DNA of 64,000 nt from Patagioenas fasciata (taxonomy: Eukaryota; Chordata; Aves; Columbiformes; Columbidae): assembly GCF_037038585.1 (NCBI RefSeq), contig NC_092524.1, positions 71,262,552 to 71,326,551 of the forward strand. The letters are read 5' to 3'. Shown here one piece after another: positions 36,301-49,863 of this stretch (its first letter is position 1; each line of letters opens with the position of its first letter). The notes beneath the pieces were generated by a model, which searched no databases, had not been told where the DNA came from, and saw nothing but the letters and a program-made list of their open reading frames with translations. A program made the position numbers and the translations under genes.

Positions 36301-38471
36301 AGGGGCATCAGGCTGGGGACCTGGGAAACGGGCAAGCGTTCCCTCCTTGTCCTCACACCTTTTGCCACTCAGACCAGAGACCTGCAGCAATGCTGTTGTG
36401 TCACAAATGTCCCTCCCAGGAGCCAGACCCCCTCCAGCCTCAGAAATCATCTTTGCAGATACCCTAAGAGCAAACAAATACTTATAAATTCCTCTACAAG
36501 CATAAGGCATTATTTTGGAATAAGTGAGTTTCCCTGTTACATCCTGACTTACCGTGTACAGGAGCACAAGCCGCACCTGAAGAGCTGATCGAGAGGAAGA
36601 GCAGGCAGCTGGCCCCGGTTCCATCGGGGTGTCTGCGGTCGGCAATTGCGGAGTCAGCAGCGGGCGGTTACCCGGTGAGCTCACCCGTGCCGGGCGGCCC
36701 CACACGCCTCTCCTAACAGCTCAGGTGGGCGAACGGGGTGCTGGACGCCCTGGCTGTGTCTGAAGCAACCTGGGGAGGCTGACCTGGTAGAAGATGTGCT
36801 CCTCCGAACAGCCCCTCTCTTCCCAGGCACCGGTTCTCTGTATACGCCCTTTAAATGCAAACTGCAACTTCAGAGCAGCTCTCCGGGGGCCCCTCTGCTG
36901 AAACGTTTGCATGAAAAGCCACACAGCGCTGGACTTTCTCTGAGAACTGAGGAGGGCGCTTCACTCAGGTACCCGCTGGAGACAAAACTCCTGTGCACAG
37001 GTAAACCGAGCCCAGGGGCTCCCCACGGTGCAGCCCAACGGCACTGCACCAGGCACAGGCGGGGTTTTAATGGACAGTCTGGCATGCTGTCTCTTCCTGG
37101 TAATCCAAAGAACACTGAAGGAAAGGCTACCAGTTTCTCTTACAAGAATGTTAAACTCATAATTTTCACAATGTTATTATGGTATGAACCTACCAAATGG
37201 CCCCAGCACCAAGTCATAGAGCTGGTCTTGCCAAGAGCGGGCAGGTACTTGTTCAGTCACTGTGGTTTATCATTCTTCAATCTGTGCTTTAGCTAATACA
37301 CTTCTAAAAATGAGCAAAGTTTCTTCTAAATTCTAACTTTAAAAGACATTATTTATGCTTGGTCTGTTTTCCATACGCCCAACGGCACCCAGAGGCCCAT
37401 TACAGGAACACCCCAAACAGCCTGTGCCAGCGACCACCCGGGCCGAGACAAGACCCCCGTTCAACGACACCCGAAAGCGGCAGCTGCCGGATCCAGGTCT
37501 GCAGGAGCACCGGCAGCTCCCCGGCGCTGCCCCACCCGCGCTGCTGTCTCCCTGCGCCGGCACAGCTCGGCCGATGGCCGCGCGCGTCGCCGAACAACCG
37601 CCGCTGCTTTCTGCTCACGCAAACAGCGACGAGACACCAGCACGGAACGCACAGAAGCAATGCCACGCATCTGAATCAGGCACAGCCAAGTTGTTTATTA
37701 TTCTTTAAACCAAGCTGCAAAATTTCAAACTCACTTAGACACAACTTCAGCTTAAGTTTCTGCAGAACGGCTATGCTGCATGTCAGGGCAAAGGCACCAG
37801 CCGGGGATGCGCAGGGTGCTCGTTCATCTCCAGTTCAATAGTGATATCTCCAAGGCACCAGTTGCTGCTGCCAGCAGCTCTAGGAAAGTCCCCACCAACC
37901 ACCTGAGCGCGGTCTCGCCATTGCCAGACCTGCCTTTTCTGCCCCGTTTATTTCACTCCCTGTCCTGGGCACGAACAGTCACCCCACAAACAGCCCAGCG
38001 CGGGGTTCCCACAGGTTGTCACTTCTCCCAGGACCAGAACCCTGTTGCTCCCCACATCTCCCCGTGCTTGCCTCGCTGTGCCATCCCTTGCACCCTTGGC
38101 AGATACGAACAGATCCGTGTGTCAAAGAGCTCGGTGCACTCTGATCACAGGCTTCACATCAATACATGCGAAAAGTTTTAAAGGATTTACAAAACACGGG
38201 TTCTGTGCCCGTGTCTGTTCCTCACACGTACTCTGCTTTGCACCTGTTTTCCCGTCAAAAACCCTCCAACAAAAACAGCGTAAAAGAAAACCCCAAATGA
38301 CAAGATGAGTTTCCTAAGCTCTTAGTCTTTACATAACACAAATCAGATAGTGGGAATGATTATTCATACCCTTAAAACATGTTGTATTTTGAAAACTTCC
38401 TTCACAGAAATGCCAACAAGAAGTGGGGAGGCGGTGAAGGAAAGGAAAAAGCTCAGACAAGAGAAGTGCCC
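33381..38471. other. Unique sequence, no gene seen
   Basis: Contains the longest strongly AT-rich unique stretch of the window (33640-34560). CpG-richer patches lie at 35480-35780 and 37380-37630. Confidence 0.55.
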
Positions 38472-39600
38472 CCGTGGGAAGGACAGCTGCAGCTCCAACC
38501 CCTGCACGCCCCCTTTTCCGTGGGGATGTATTCCACGGACAGCTGCCGCTCCAACCCCTGCACGCCCCCTTTTCCGTGGGGATGTATTCCACGGACAGCT
38601 GCCGCTCCAACCCCTGCACGCCCCCTTTTCCGTGGTGATGTATTCCACGGACAACTGCCGCTCCAACCCCTGCACGCCCCCTTTTCCGTGGTGATGTATT
38701 CCACGGACAGCTGCCGCTCCAGCCCCTGCACGTCCCCTTTTCCGTGGTGATGTATTCCACGGACAACTGCCGCTCCAACCCCTGCACGTCCCCTTTTCCG
38801 TGGTGATGTATTCCGTGGACAGCTGCCGCTCCAACCCCTGCACGCCCCCTTTTCCGTGGGGATGTATTCCACGGACAGCTGCCGCTCCAACCCCTGCACG
38901 CCCCCTTTTCCGTGGTGATGTATTCCACGGACAGCTGCCGCTCCAACCCCTGCACGCCCCCTTTTCCGTGGTGATGTATTCCGTGGACAGCTGCCGCTCC
39001 AGCCCCTGCACGCCCCCTTTTCCGTGGTGATGTATTCCACGGACAGCTGCCGCTCCAGCCCCTGCACGCCCCCTTTTCCGTGGGGATGTATTCCACGGAC
39101 AGCTGCCGCTCCAGCCCCTGCACGCCCCCTTTTCCGTGGGGATGTATTCCACGGACAGCTGCCGCTCCAGCCCCTGCACGTCCCCTTTTCCGTGGGGATG
39201 TATTCCACGGACAGCTGCCGCTCCAACCCCTGCACGCCCCCTTTTCCGTGGGGATGTATTCCACGGACAGCTGCCGCTCCAACCCCTGCACGTCCCCTTT
39301 TCCGTGGTGATGTATTCCACGGACAGCTGCCGCTCCAACCCCTGCACGTCCCCTTTTCCGTGGTGATGTATTCCACGGACAGCTGCCGCTCCAACCCCTG
39401 CACGCCCCCTTTTCCGTGGTGATGTATTCCACGGACAGCTGCCGCTCCAACCCCTGCACGTCCCCTTTTCCGTGGTGATGTATTCCACGGACAGCTGCCG
39501 CTCCAACCCCTGCACGCCCCCTTTTCCGTGGGGATGTATTCCACGGACAGCTGCCGCTCCAACCCCTGCACGCCCCCTTTTCCGTGGTGATGTATTCCGT
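38472..39600. repeat. 56-bp minisatellite, about 20 copies, with hairpin-forming units
   Basis: The largest array in the window. The unit contains CAGCTGCCGCTCCAACCCCT, GCACGCCCCCTTTT and TCCGTGGTGATGTATTCCA. Most copies hold TCCGTGG, nine bases, then CCACGGA, a seven-base inverted repeat; copies with GTGGG instead of GTGGT keep it too. A few copies (near 38813, 38980 and 39596) read TTCCGTGGA or end as TTCCGTG, losing the right arm. Copies differ at AACCCC/AGCCCC, ACGCCC/ACGTCC and GTGGG/GTGGT. The unit length is not a multiple of three and stops are rare, so all minus frames are open for over 1 kb; these are not genes. Confidence 0.97.
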
Positions 39601-40856
39601 GTGTGTGTACAATCATGTAAAAACACTGCTTTCACATGTTTGCAAAATAACGCCAGTGAAGGGGTTGCAGTGCCGAACCAAAGCCGCCGTGGGCTGCAGG
39701 CGCGCCCTGGGTGCTGCCCACGGGGCTCCGCGCTCCCGCCAGCCCCGCCAGCTCGGAACGTCACCAACCAGCCAGGGAGTCACAGTCACTGTGCTACCCA
39801 GAGAAGTTCAGGAGACACCCCAGGCGGATGACACAGTAATGATAATCACTGCCTTACATTAGCAGAAACAAAGGAGGAATGCAATAAGGATTTCTGGTAG
39901 TATATCTCCATTGAATGGTCACTTTCCTTGTCTAAAAATCTCAGTTCAAATAACAGCAGAGAGTTTTCTCTCTAATAAATTCAAGGACAATTAGCTGGAA
40001 TCATCCAGTGAATCCTAAGATACCTCAGAGGAAGTGTTATGGCTTGCCATAAAAATATATACACTTCATTTGTGACACTCAAAATCTTGTTACGGGCAAA
40101 AGGGAGTGCACAGCCGAGGTGCCAGGAATTTACTGCTAGTATAATTAACATTTTACCAGCCTAATCAAAATAGGAGAAGCAGTTATTATTAGTCCAGTTA
40201 CAACTGCACTAACACACTCCAAATTATCTGATCATTATTTAAAAATTCATTAAAAATACCGCTAAAACCTTTTTAGGTCAATTCCCCTGCGTTCCTGTGA
40301 GGGGAACTCCCCAGCGCCGGGGCTCAGCTCCCACTGGGACCCCGGGCACCCGAGCTCCTCCGCATCCCACTAACGGGTGGGTCACACCAACCAGCAGAGC
40401 TCCTCGTTAGCACCAGCAAGTAATTAACAAAACACAAGCTACAGCAGAAACAAACCCAGGCAACAGGCTCCCCACTGCGTGCAGTCGCTGCCGGTGCCAC
40501 GGCGCTGGCACCGTCCCACAGCGCTCAGAGCCGGCACGGGATCCGTACGGAGCGCACGGCACTCCTTCAGCAAGGGCAGAATTTCAACTAATGGGATATG
40601 GGTGAGTTAGTTTGGTGAAGAAAAACACCAAGAAAAGCTGAGCCATTATAACATCCTCGGGAAGGACACTGGGGAGGAGCAGGGACGAGTGGGGCACCGG
40701 CTGGGAGCACCAGGTGGCCCAGAGCTGCGACACCACCCCGTGCCACCACTGCTGTACCGTGGTGCTGGAAGCCAAGAGCAGTTTCCCCCTCCCTGCTGGG
40801 TCTGTTCTCAGCAGCGACCCCTGGAAGGGGCTGAACCCCCAACACACAGCAGCAGG
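39601..40856. other. Unique sequence, no gene seen
   Basis: AT-rich from 39840 to 40270, then GC-moderate. Confidence 0.6.
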
Positions 40857-41049
40857 GATGCCGGGGCAGGACGGCAGACCTGGGGACGCCAGGGCAGGAC
40901 GGCAGACCTGGGGATGGGGACGCCAGGGCAGGACGGCAGACCTGGGGATGGGGATGCCGGGGCAGGACGGCAGACCTGGGGACGCCGGGGCAGGACGGCA
41001 GACCTGGGGATGGGGACACCAGGGCAGGACGGCAGACCTGGGGACGCTG
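40857..41049. repeat. 29-35-bp minisatellite, about 6 copies
   Basis: The core GGGCAGGACGGCAGACCTGG is followed by GGACGCC or GGATGGGGACGCC, so units differ by a 6-bp insertion. Confidence 0.94.
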
Positions 41050-41269
41050 GTGTGGCAGCGACAGGCACGGCCGCATTCCGGCCCCCGGGACCTGTGTAGC
41101 GCTGCTGGTGTGTGATGCTGGAAACCATCACTCAGGTGCCCTTAGATGAGTAACCAGGAATTCAGAAACCCTCTCACGTGGGCACTACAGTGTTGTATCC
41201 TACATCTATAGTTAATTGTTAGACTAATTAAGAGTTTTCTTTGATTTAGCAGTTCTGAACGCAGCGTCC

Positions 41270-41430
41270 TCACGGTTTTGCCCAGCTCCTTCGGCAGCAG
41301 CGTTTCGGAGCCCGCGCTGTGTGCAAGCCGGCCGGCGGCATCGCCAGCGGAGCCTGCGGAGCCGCCCGGAGCAGCCGCTCAGACCGCGCTCCAGCTCCGG
41401 GCCGCCCACCAACCCAGACAGACCGGGTAA
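41270..41430. promoter_or_regulatory. Small CpG-rich cluster
   Basis: Dense CpG (for example GCCGGCCGGCGGCATCGCCA) between AT-rich flanks, ending in a donor-like GGGTAACT near 41427. No protein is recognised. Confidence 0.25.
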
Positions 41431-42940
41431 CTCACAGTTTGTCTCTGAGCAATTCATACAGCCTAGTGCCGCTGATATCAGAGCAACTGGATGTAAATTG
41501 AATATTTAGTATGTATTTTCTTATGGAAAATAACTCCAAAGGCATGATTTAATTACTTTTCATTCCAGCTTGGAGTTAGGACTTTCTCGAACATCACACA
41601 CATGCATTTCCCTGCGTCTTTTTTTTTCACCTTTCCAAGGTCAGGAAACACGGGAAACACAAACAGGCAGGGATGCAGCATTTTTAGTATTTCACAACAA
41701 AATATCCATAATAAACAGCACGACTGTTGGAAGTTTTGGAACAGAACTAAAGGTAAAATAATAACGTCACGCATCACGAGCTGTTTCCAGCCCAGAAGAA
41801 CCTTTGATCCAACCCCACATAAGGTCTCGGACCAGTCAATAACCCTGACAGCTGCCACAGCCCAAATCACTTTATTGTTATGAAGCCGCTGAAAGCAAAA
41901 ACCGCAAATGAAAAGGTGCTTTAGCAGTGATTTTTTCTTAAACACATTTTGAAGTGAAAAATGTATTTGCAATGACTCTGGTATAGGGACAAACAGCAGT
42001 AGGAAATCTAAGAGAACTGAAGAGGTTCCAGCCGGCAAGGGGCCTGGGAAAAAAGATATACATATATATACATATATATATAGAGAGAGAGAGATACATA
42101 GATATATATATATAGAGAGAGAGATAGATATATAAATGAGCTGGTTATCCCCTTTTTGAAACAACTGAGACCACTGCCAGAAGAAGGTACAAGTACCCTT
42201 GCTAAAATACACAAATCGCTTCTCATGTAAATCTCCCTTTTTCACTGCCTCATTGATTCTGAATGGGGTGTAAAGATGAATAATGCTGAGATAAATCTAA
42301 AGCAGAGAGAGATATACCAAATGGGAAAAACTAAAGAACCTTTTAAGAAGGAGGAAATAATTAAATAAATCAAATGAGATGAAAAAGAGAGCTGTTAAAG
42401 GCAACAATTTCTTCTTTCACATCAGTTACATTCACCATAGAGATAATCTGGAAAGCAGAAAGAAACATCGGTTCCTCCCGCTTCCTCTACTATTTCCTAA
42501 ACAGTTTTATTGCTTGGAGAGGGTTTGCAGGTGGGGAGAAGGGAGGGAGGCTGGATGGGGACAGCAGCACGGACCGCAGCCCCCGCGGTGGCCGCGATGG
42601 CTGAAGTGACCACAGGACAAGCGGGCCCCCGGCCGCAGGTCGCTGGCCGCGGCAGCAGGTTGGTGCTCAGGGGCGGCGATGCGGGGGTGGGTGTTGGGGT
42701 GCTCTCCCCATCACCACCCCCGGCACAGGGAAGCGCTGGGGCCGCCCACCCGGCAGAGATCCAGCTCCCCTGGGCCTCGCCCCCACCCGCGACACCCCGC
42801 GCTCCTCAGGCTGGGTACGGGGAGCAGAACCCAGACACCCCTCCCCACAGCGCCAGCCTGGCTGGACATCCGGAGCCTGCGGTGCTCCGCTGCGCCCACA
42901 GCATCCAGCTGCCCGGCAGCGGGCACCGCGGCAGCACCCG
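41431..42940. other. Unique sequence, no gene seen
   Basis: AT-rich until 42500, then GC-rich to the 63-bp duplication. The 230-codon minus frame at 41553-42245 runs through the TA/GA microsatellite and has no known domain. Confidence 0.55.
42056..42136. repeat. (TA)n/(GA)n mixed microsatellite
   Basis: TATACATATATA stretches alternate with GAGAGAGA stretches, twice over. Confidence 0.93.
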
Positions 42941-43077
42941 CACCCCCAGCAAAGAGACATAGTGATTCAGTGCAAGAACACACCACTGAAGTGCTGCTCC
43001 CCGCACCCCCAGCAAAGAGACACACTGATTCAGTGCAAGAACATACATTCAGTGCAAGAACACACCCCTGAAGTGCT
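42941..43077. repeat. About 63-bp tandem duplication with an inner short duplication
   Basis: CACCCCCAGCAAAGAGACA through GAAGTGCTGCTC occurs twice. In the second copy ATTCAGTGCAAGAACA is itself doubled. Confidence 0.9.
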
Positions 43078-46000
43078 GCTCTCTCCTCCTCTCTTTTTTT
43101 TCCTGCTCCTTTAAAGCAGCGGTATGTGCTTGGAAACCAGAACGCATCTCCCTGGGTTAGAGGTGGACTGGATTTTACTGCCTCACCATGCAAGGATGCA
43201 ATCTGCCTCTTACTCCACCCCTAGTTCCTCCACACACGAGAATATTACCAACACACAGCCCTGTGCAAACCTCCAGTCAGCTGTGTTCATTTCTTTTCTA
43301 AATGGCATTGATTTTTTGTCTTTCTGAAGGGCTCACAGGGATTCAGGAATTCAACATGACCCCTGGGTCCCAGCCCCTGCACGGTGCTGGGCACACAGAA
43401 GGCACTGACAGCTCGGACACTGGGGGAGCCCAGGGGTCAAGGTCAGTGCTGGAGCTGGACCCACAGACACCCAGCCCGCCTCTGGGGATCCTTGCGGACA
43501 AAGCGGCTGAGGCAGGGGGAGGAAAGGAGCTCGTCAAAACAAATCCTGGGCAGCTTCCTTGTGAAATGTGTTGAGCGAAAGAAAACCATCGTGATTGAGC
43601 ACCCGCTCAGTATTCACCGCTGCCTCCGCGCACTCAGCGGCCGGTGCTGCTGTGAATGGCAATAAGCGTTTCACCGGCAGTGACAGTCACTGGCTGCTGT
43701 TTCGTGCCACAAACACACTTTATATAAAGCAGAAGGAAAATGCCTGAAGAATTGCAAATGTCTTTTGATAAGGTCCCCACAAGAGCCTGTTAAGGACACT
43801 TAATTTTCTCGGCACTCCTCACTGACAGCGCAGGCGGGATGAGCGGCCGCGGTGGCAGCGGCTGCTCCCGGTGGAGCCGCCACATCCCCACCCTGGCTGC
43901 GACAGGGGGACAGGGATGGCTCCCTGGGCTGTGCCCAACACACAGCAGGGGAACCGCGGGGCTCAGCACCTGCACAGCCCGGCTCTGCCGCGCAGGAAAA
44001 CCCTCTGTCTGGTCCAGAGAGGTAAACCCCAGAGCCCTCAGCCTGGAGGGGTCTCATGAGCTGGAAGCCACTAACAGGGTGACCGTGGTCATTCCCCCCA
44101 GTTCAATAGCAGAGCACCACAGGCACCCACCTCACTGCCACCACGGTTTAACTATGTTTGAAAAGTGGCCCCAAGACTCATATCCAGTCTCTGTAATGTT
44201 TCCTGCAATGATTTCCTTGCACTTGTAGTCACTGTCACATCCTCCAAAGCAGCCCAAGGCAACATGCTGTAGCTGGAACAGTGAAACACGACCAAGGAGC
44301 GCCTTTTTAACCAGGGGTGGTGCACACCCTGAACTCCCCATTTCCATGCATTCCTTCAAAAGGGATTGCTAGTGTGATTTGAGACTGGTCTGGCTCACAG
44401 CCAAGGGTTTTGCGCCCGTTCCTGCTCAGGTCAGCTCTGGGCTGGGTGCGGGTCACACATCTGGGACAGGATGCAGAAGTGTCCATCCCAGCCAACCTTG
44501 CCCACCCAGCACTGGGTGTCGAGCTGGGACACCTGCACGCAGCCAGAGCATCAGCTGAGCATCCGCGAGCACTGCAAACTGGGTCTTGCAGAGCCAGGAT
44601 GGCAAACCCCAGACAAAGCTTCACCCCACGAGCAGAGGGCTGTGTTTTGCCAGCCGTGCCTGTCGGCACTCCAGGAATGCGGCGGCAACAAAACCCACAC
44701 ATTCCTCCGGCACAAAAATACCTCTGCGTGGGCTGAGCCGTGCGAACGCTCCTTCCGCACCGGCATCCGCGCCGTCACGACAGGCGGGCGAGACACAGAA
44801 ATAGCTCTGCCCCTCTCCCGCTGCCTCTGCGGCTGCGAGCTCGGGCTGCCGGAGGGTTACGTGTGCCGGGGGCGAGCGGCCGATCCCCACCCGCGCACCC
44901 TGTGCCCGGCGCACCCGCGGCTGGTGCGGCCACGCTGTGCGCAGCCCACCTCTACTTGACAACACGGGTCACCAAGCGAAGTACCTAATGCCATGGTAGG
45001 AAACCAGTTAATCTATGAATTGCACCAGGTATTGGCTAAAAGAGCAAAACAGAATAGGGGGAACTGTGTTCCGAAAGGCTTCAAAACTGGCATTTCATTT
45101 CTGTTCTGGAGGTGAACAGTGTCTAGAACAAGTTTGTGTTACAGCAGCAAGACAGAGTCAAAAGGAACAAGGAAAAGATGGAGAACCCTTTATGTAAACA
45201 TGCACACACAACCCTCTGCGCCTTCTGCAAGTCTGTGCTGCACCATCCTGCTCTGCTCTGCCGAGGGGATGGGCGAGTGACCAGAGCCCTTCCTGCCACC
45301 TCCCCAGGGTCTGCCCCTCCAGCCTCACTTCCCAGCGTGGCATTTATTGTGGCACTTGTGTCCTGCTCAGTGTCACCGATACTCCCCTCTGATGACCCCA
45401 GCACAGCCCATGGCTGGCAGGATGCTGCAGGAGCCCTTCCTGGCAGAGGTGCAGAGCAAAGCCTGTCCCAGCTCTGAACTCACGCCTCCCCGAAGCGCGA
45501 GAGCTGCAGGGTTTGCTCAGCACCCTGCGAACGTTAAGAGGACAGAACATTTTGTAAACTTCAGCTGCCACCACGGAACAGCAGCTTCTACTGTTGTTTA
45601 TTTACAGGGGTGAAGGTAGAAAATATTCAGCAGCTGGATGGGTTTTCATGGAACAAACACAAAGATGAGAGCACAACAAAGCGTGCAACTAACCCAGCGC
45701 AAGTGAACAAGGCGCACGGAGTGTGCCAGGGCCACCAGCAGAGCAAGGGGACCCGCCTGTGTCTGCCCCGCTCAACAGGCCGGGGTTCGCTGCCGTGGGG
45801 GCAGAGGGAATCTCAGCGTCAGTGCGTCCACATGAACCCCAGCCGCTCACCGCACCCCCGCACAGGAGATGTCCACATGCACACTTTCTCTGCAGAAAGC
45901 CGCAGCATGATAGCGCCCATCTGTCTGACAGGAGGCACAGGGGCTACTGAAGATAAAATAAAATAAAACCTCCACCAAAACACGTAGGTGGGCTCCAATG

Positions 46001-48185
46001 CTGCCTTTCCTCCAGCTTCCAGCAGTGAAGAGCAGTCAGGAGCTTGGCGCAGAGTGGTTCCCGTGCACCGACCGACCAGCTGCGCTCACCCAGCACCCGG
46101 GACCGGTCCCAAGGAACCACGGAAATGCCATCTCAAAGCTAGAGAGATGATCCACATCACCACACGCTCCCTCCCGGGTCACACACCCTCCCCACACACC
46201 AGCGCCACGTGTACCCATCCTTGTCCGGTAATCAGCTCGTAAGCAGAGAAGCATGCTTGTCTGGGAGGCCCAGCTGAAGGGTGCACCAGTGTTTGCAATA
46301 TACAGATTTGTATTTTAGACCCAAGAATGGAATAAATATACATTTATCTAAGTTTTGAAAGGTCACGTGGTTTTGTTAATCCAGGAAGAACAATTAACCT
46401 GTAGCTCCATTTATGTGGTAACTCTGAATGTAGACAGGTATTGGACGCAGTTTAACGCCAGGAGCTCTCACACGAGGTGAGCAGAGCCAACTGGCTGCAC
46501 CAGGCAGCGCCGTTCCCTCCAGACCGGCCAGGACACATCACACCGGTGCTTCCCACCAGAACCAGCGTGTCCTGACCGCACAAGAGAAGCCTCCGCTCTT
46601 CACCTGCATCACGGTTTAGACCTTACTTCATCATCTACGTTCCAGATCCCTGACCAGCTGGGGCTGGAAAGGGACTGATGATCTGCCACAAGATACAGGA
46701 ACAGGTTTTGCCACCAGCAGCAACCAGAGATGAACTGGGAGGTCCCTCTGAGACATCGCCCTTCTGGTACCCTCCTCTGTGCTATCCAAGCCAGACTTCG
46801 CCTTAGGAACAGCACGCACAGAGCCGGCGTTAATTATCATCGCGCCATCCTCTGAGGCTGTGCACCCCAGCAGATCCCAGCACTGTGCTCGATACCAATG
46901 AACAGGAGCAGGTGTCTCCACGCAGCTCCCCCGGCAACCTCTCACGCACCAGAAACCAAAGTCCTAGTTTTACAGCAGCAGCGTGAACTGGGACCCAGTG
47001 ACGTGCCTCTGCTGGTGCAGCACGATCTGCTTCTCCTCGAAATGCTGCATTTACCCTGTCATTATTAGTCAGTTCCGTTTGCCACATCTAAAGCGCCCAG
47101 CAACACGTTGTTCTCAGCCGTGCGCGGTTGCTGCCGGCTGTGCCGGGCAGGTTGGAACACGGACAGCGGGCGGGCGCTCGCACCCCAGAGCCTGCGCCCC
47201 TCGGCGATGTCAGCGCACGACTAAAAACGCTGCCTCTGTTTCCAAGCGAGAAACAGACACAGTTCCAGCTCCTCTATACTACAGGGATTTTTAAAGTTCA
47301 GTTTATTGCAGCCTGTCAAAAGCGTTATTTGCAATATGTAACCTGCTGTATCACTTTGAAGTATAACCCACATCTCCGCATACAAGCTAGACTAGTTATT
47401 TGTTCATTTGATGTCAGGGACTAATAGGGACAGGAGAGATACTTGTGCACTACATTTATCCACATCAGCAAAAATACACAAATATATTTCAACTCTGTTT
47501 AAAATGCAGCATTGTTATTCAACATGGTTACAGACAAAAGTTTACGGAGCACAAGTGACGGGAACTACAACACAGCACATTCTAGAACAGTGGTCTTCAC
47601 ATTGTCCTTTATAGCGTGATTATTCACCAGAGAGGACTTACACCACTGCTCAATGACTTCAGGAGGTTCCCGGGCACCGCGGGGCGCACGGGCAGGAGCC
47701 GGGAGCACCGGGGGGGTCAGCACACGTTCTCCCGCCACCTGCCTTCCGCTGCCGCTCGTGTGCGTTGAACGGCTGCTGTGCGAGAGCCGTCCGGGCAACC
47801 CGAACCACGGGTGGATTTATAAAGAAAGGAGCTTTCTCAGAAAGCTACAACTTTTTTTTACTTCAAGAATGTTTTTTAAGGTAGTTACAAAATAAGGGTT
47901 CTCTTAAGTGTTTGCCTTCCACCTAACTGTTATAACTGGTTTCAACCTGAAAAAATGCTAGAAGCATATTTGATTTTAAATTTTCTCTGGTTTTGGGGAA
48001 CTGCACAAATGACGTCCTTTCAGGGAACATCTTCTCCCTAAAGGGCTGTGCAGGCTGCGGGGCTCGGGGGAAGCACACCGGGGGGGCACAGAGTGCTGCA
48101 CGGAAGGAGCCGTGGGCTGACACGGGAGCTGAACCCCAGGCCAGAGCCCAGTGCCCTGCGCACCCAGCCCAGCGCTTGCAGAGCC
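43078..48185. other. Unique sequence, no gene seen
   Basis: GC-moderate with CpG-richer patches at 44745-44945 and 47115-47230; AT-rich at 46290-46440 and 47270-47620. Overlapping open frames on both strands show no known domain. Confidence 0.55.
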
Positions 48186-48385
48186 CCCAGTGCCTGCAGC
48201 GCCCCCAGTGCACGGCAGAGCCCCCCCCCGCCCCAGTGCACGGCAGAGCCCCCCCCCCACAGTGCACGGCAGAGCCCCCCCCCCCGCCCCAGTGCACGGC
48301 ACAGCCCCCCCCCCCACAGTGCACGGCGCAGCCCCCCCCCCCCCCCACAGTGCACGGCGCAGCCCCCCTCCCAGTGCACGGCAGT
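48186..48385. repeat. About 20-30-bp C-run minisatellite
   Basis: CAGTGCACGGCAGAGC or CAGTGCACGGCGCAGC blocks are separated by runs of 5 to 14 C. The minus strand therefore has a series of long G-runs. Confidence 0.95.
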
Positions 48386-49422
48386 CAGAAAGTAAAAAAC
48401 CAAACAAAACCACAAACAAAGCAACACACAACACAACAAAGACCCAGCAGACCAGTGTCTCAGCCCCTCCTCCACAGCCCAGGAGACAATCTCAGCGGGC
48501 TGTCTGCCTGGCTGGGGAAAGCGCTGGGCATCAGGAGTCCTGCACTCCAGAGCTCAGTACCATCCAGAAACGGAAGCTCACAGCCTTAGACCACCCCATC
48601 AAACAGGGGAACTGAGCCCACCCAGTCTGAAGGAAAAGCACAGACAGGACCGCTTTTCCTGCACAACAGTTTAGCAGTTTTCCTGTGAAGCACCTGAAAC
48701 AGCCACTTGACAGAGCCAGGATCCACACTGCCATGGATCTGCAGCTTCCTGGAAGCTGTTCACACCCAAAAATCCAGAAGTTTTGCGAACTGAAGCGTGG
48801 AAAACTTAAACTACTGGCAGCAGAGCAGCTTTTGAACACACATTTGTCAGAGCTCCCAGCCCTGCACCAGGCAGCCCTGCACCAACGTGCCAGGGACCCC
48901 CTCGGCCGGGACACAGCCCCCCGCACTGAGACACCCCCTCACCGCCCACCCCAAGAGACAGGCTGCCCACCTCCTCCTTTTCCTAACTTGCCTTTGCGTC
49001 CCAGAAAAGCAGAAAAACTTCTCTTGCATCCATTCAGCTGCTCCTGGGAAGCCTCTGTAGGTTAATTCCAGGGCTGGTCCTGGCCCAGTGTCACAGAGAC
49101 AATCAAACAGAGACAATCGGGCACAGCCACTCCACCCCTCCTCCTCGTTTCCCTCCCCAGCCCCAGCTGGGGCACTTTTACACCTGGTTCCATGGGCCGG
49201 TCTGCAGGCTGGTGGTGGGACAGCTGGTTTCTGTCACCCCATCTCTCAGCTGCAACAGGCACGGCTCGTTGGCTGGTGCTGGGTTTCCTGGCCCGGGACA
49301 CAGCACCATCCGCGTGAAACCCAGGGAGAAAAAGCAAGTGCACATTTGGGATTTGGAGATACCTTCAGTGGAGCCCGTGCTGCCCCGTGCAGTGGGTGAG
49401 CCAGCAGGCCCGCCTGCCTGGG
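48386..49422. other. Unique sequence, no gene seen
   Basis: Nothing recognised. Confidence 0.55.
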
Positions 49423-49620
49423 AGGGGGTCACCTCCTCTGGGAGGGGGTCACCTCCTCTGAGAGGGGGTCACCTCCTCTGGGAAGGGTTCGACCTTCTCT
49501 GGGTGGGGGTCACCTCCTCTGGGAGGGGGTCACCTTCTCTGGGAGGGGGTCACTTCTTCTGGGAGGGGGGGTCACCTCCTCTGGGAAGGGTGCCACCTCC
49601 TCTGGGAAGGGTGTCACCAT
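49423..49620. repeat. 20/21-bp minisatellite, about 10 copies
   Basis: The unit GGGAGGGGGTCACCTCCTCT varies slightly (CTTCTCT, AAGGGT). Confidence 0.95.
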
Positions 49621-49863
49621 CGCTGCAAGATCCACCGGGGCTGCAGACTCTGTCGCTGCAGGGGAGCAGGCAGGGTGGAGCGGGGCACCTGCGTCTCCTG
49701 AAGACTGAGTTAAGCAGGACAGTGAGAGAGATGCCGAGGCAGGGGGTGACTGGGGGGGTGGCAGTGTCCTCGGAGAGCCGGCTGTCAGTGCTGTACCGTG
49801 CAGCACTCCCCTGCCCTCCCCTCTGTCCACAAAAGGCAAAAGCAGCGGGCAGGACGGGCCCCG

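Noticed and set aside
38364-39767. Minus-strand frames of 387-467 codons
   Set aside because: They consist almost wholly of the 56-bp array; all three minus frames are open because the unit lacks stops.
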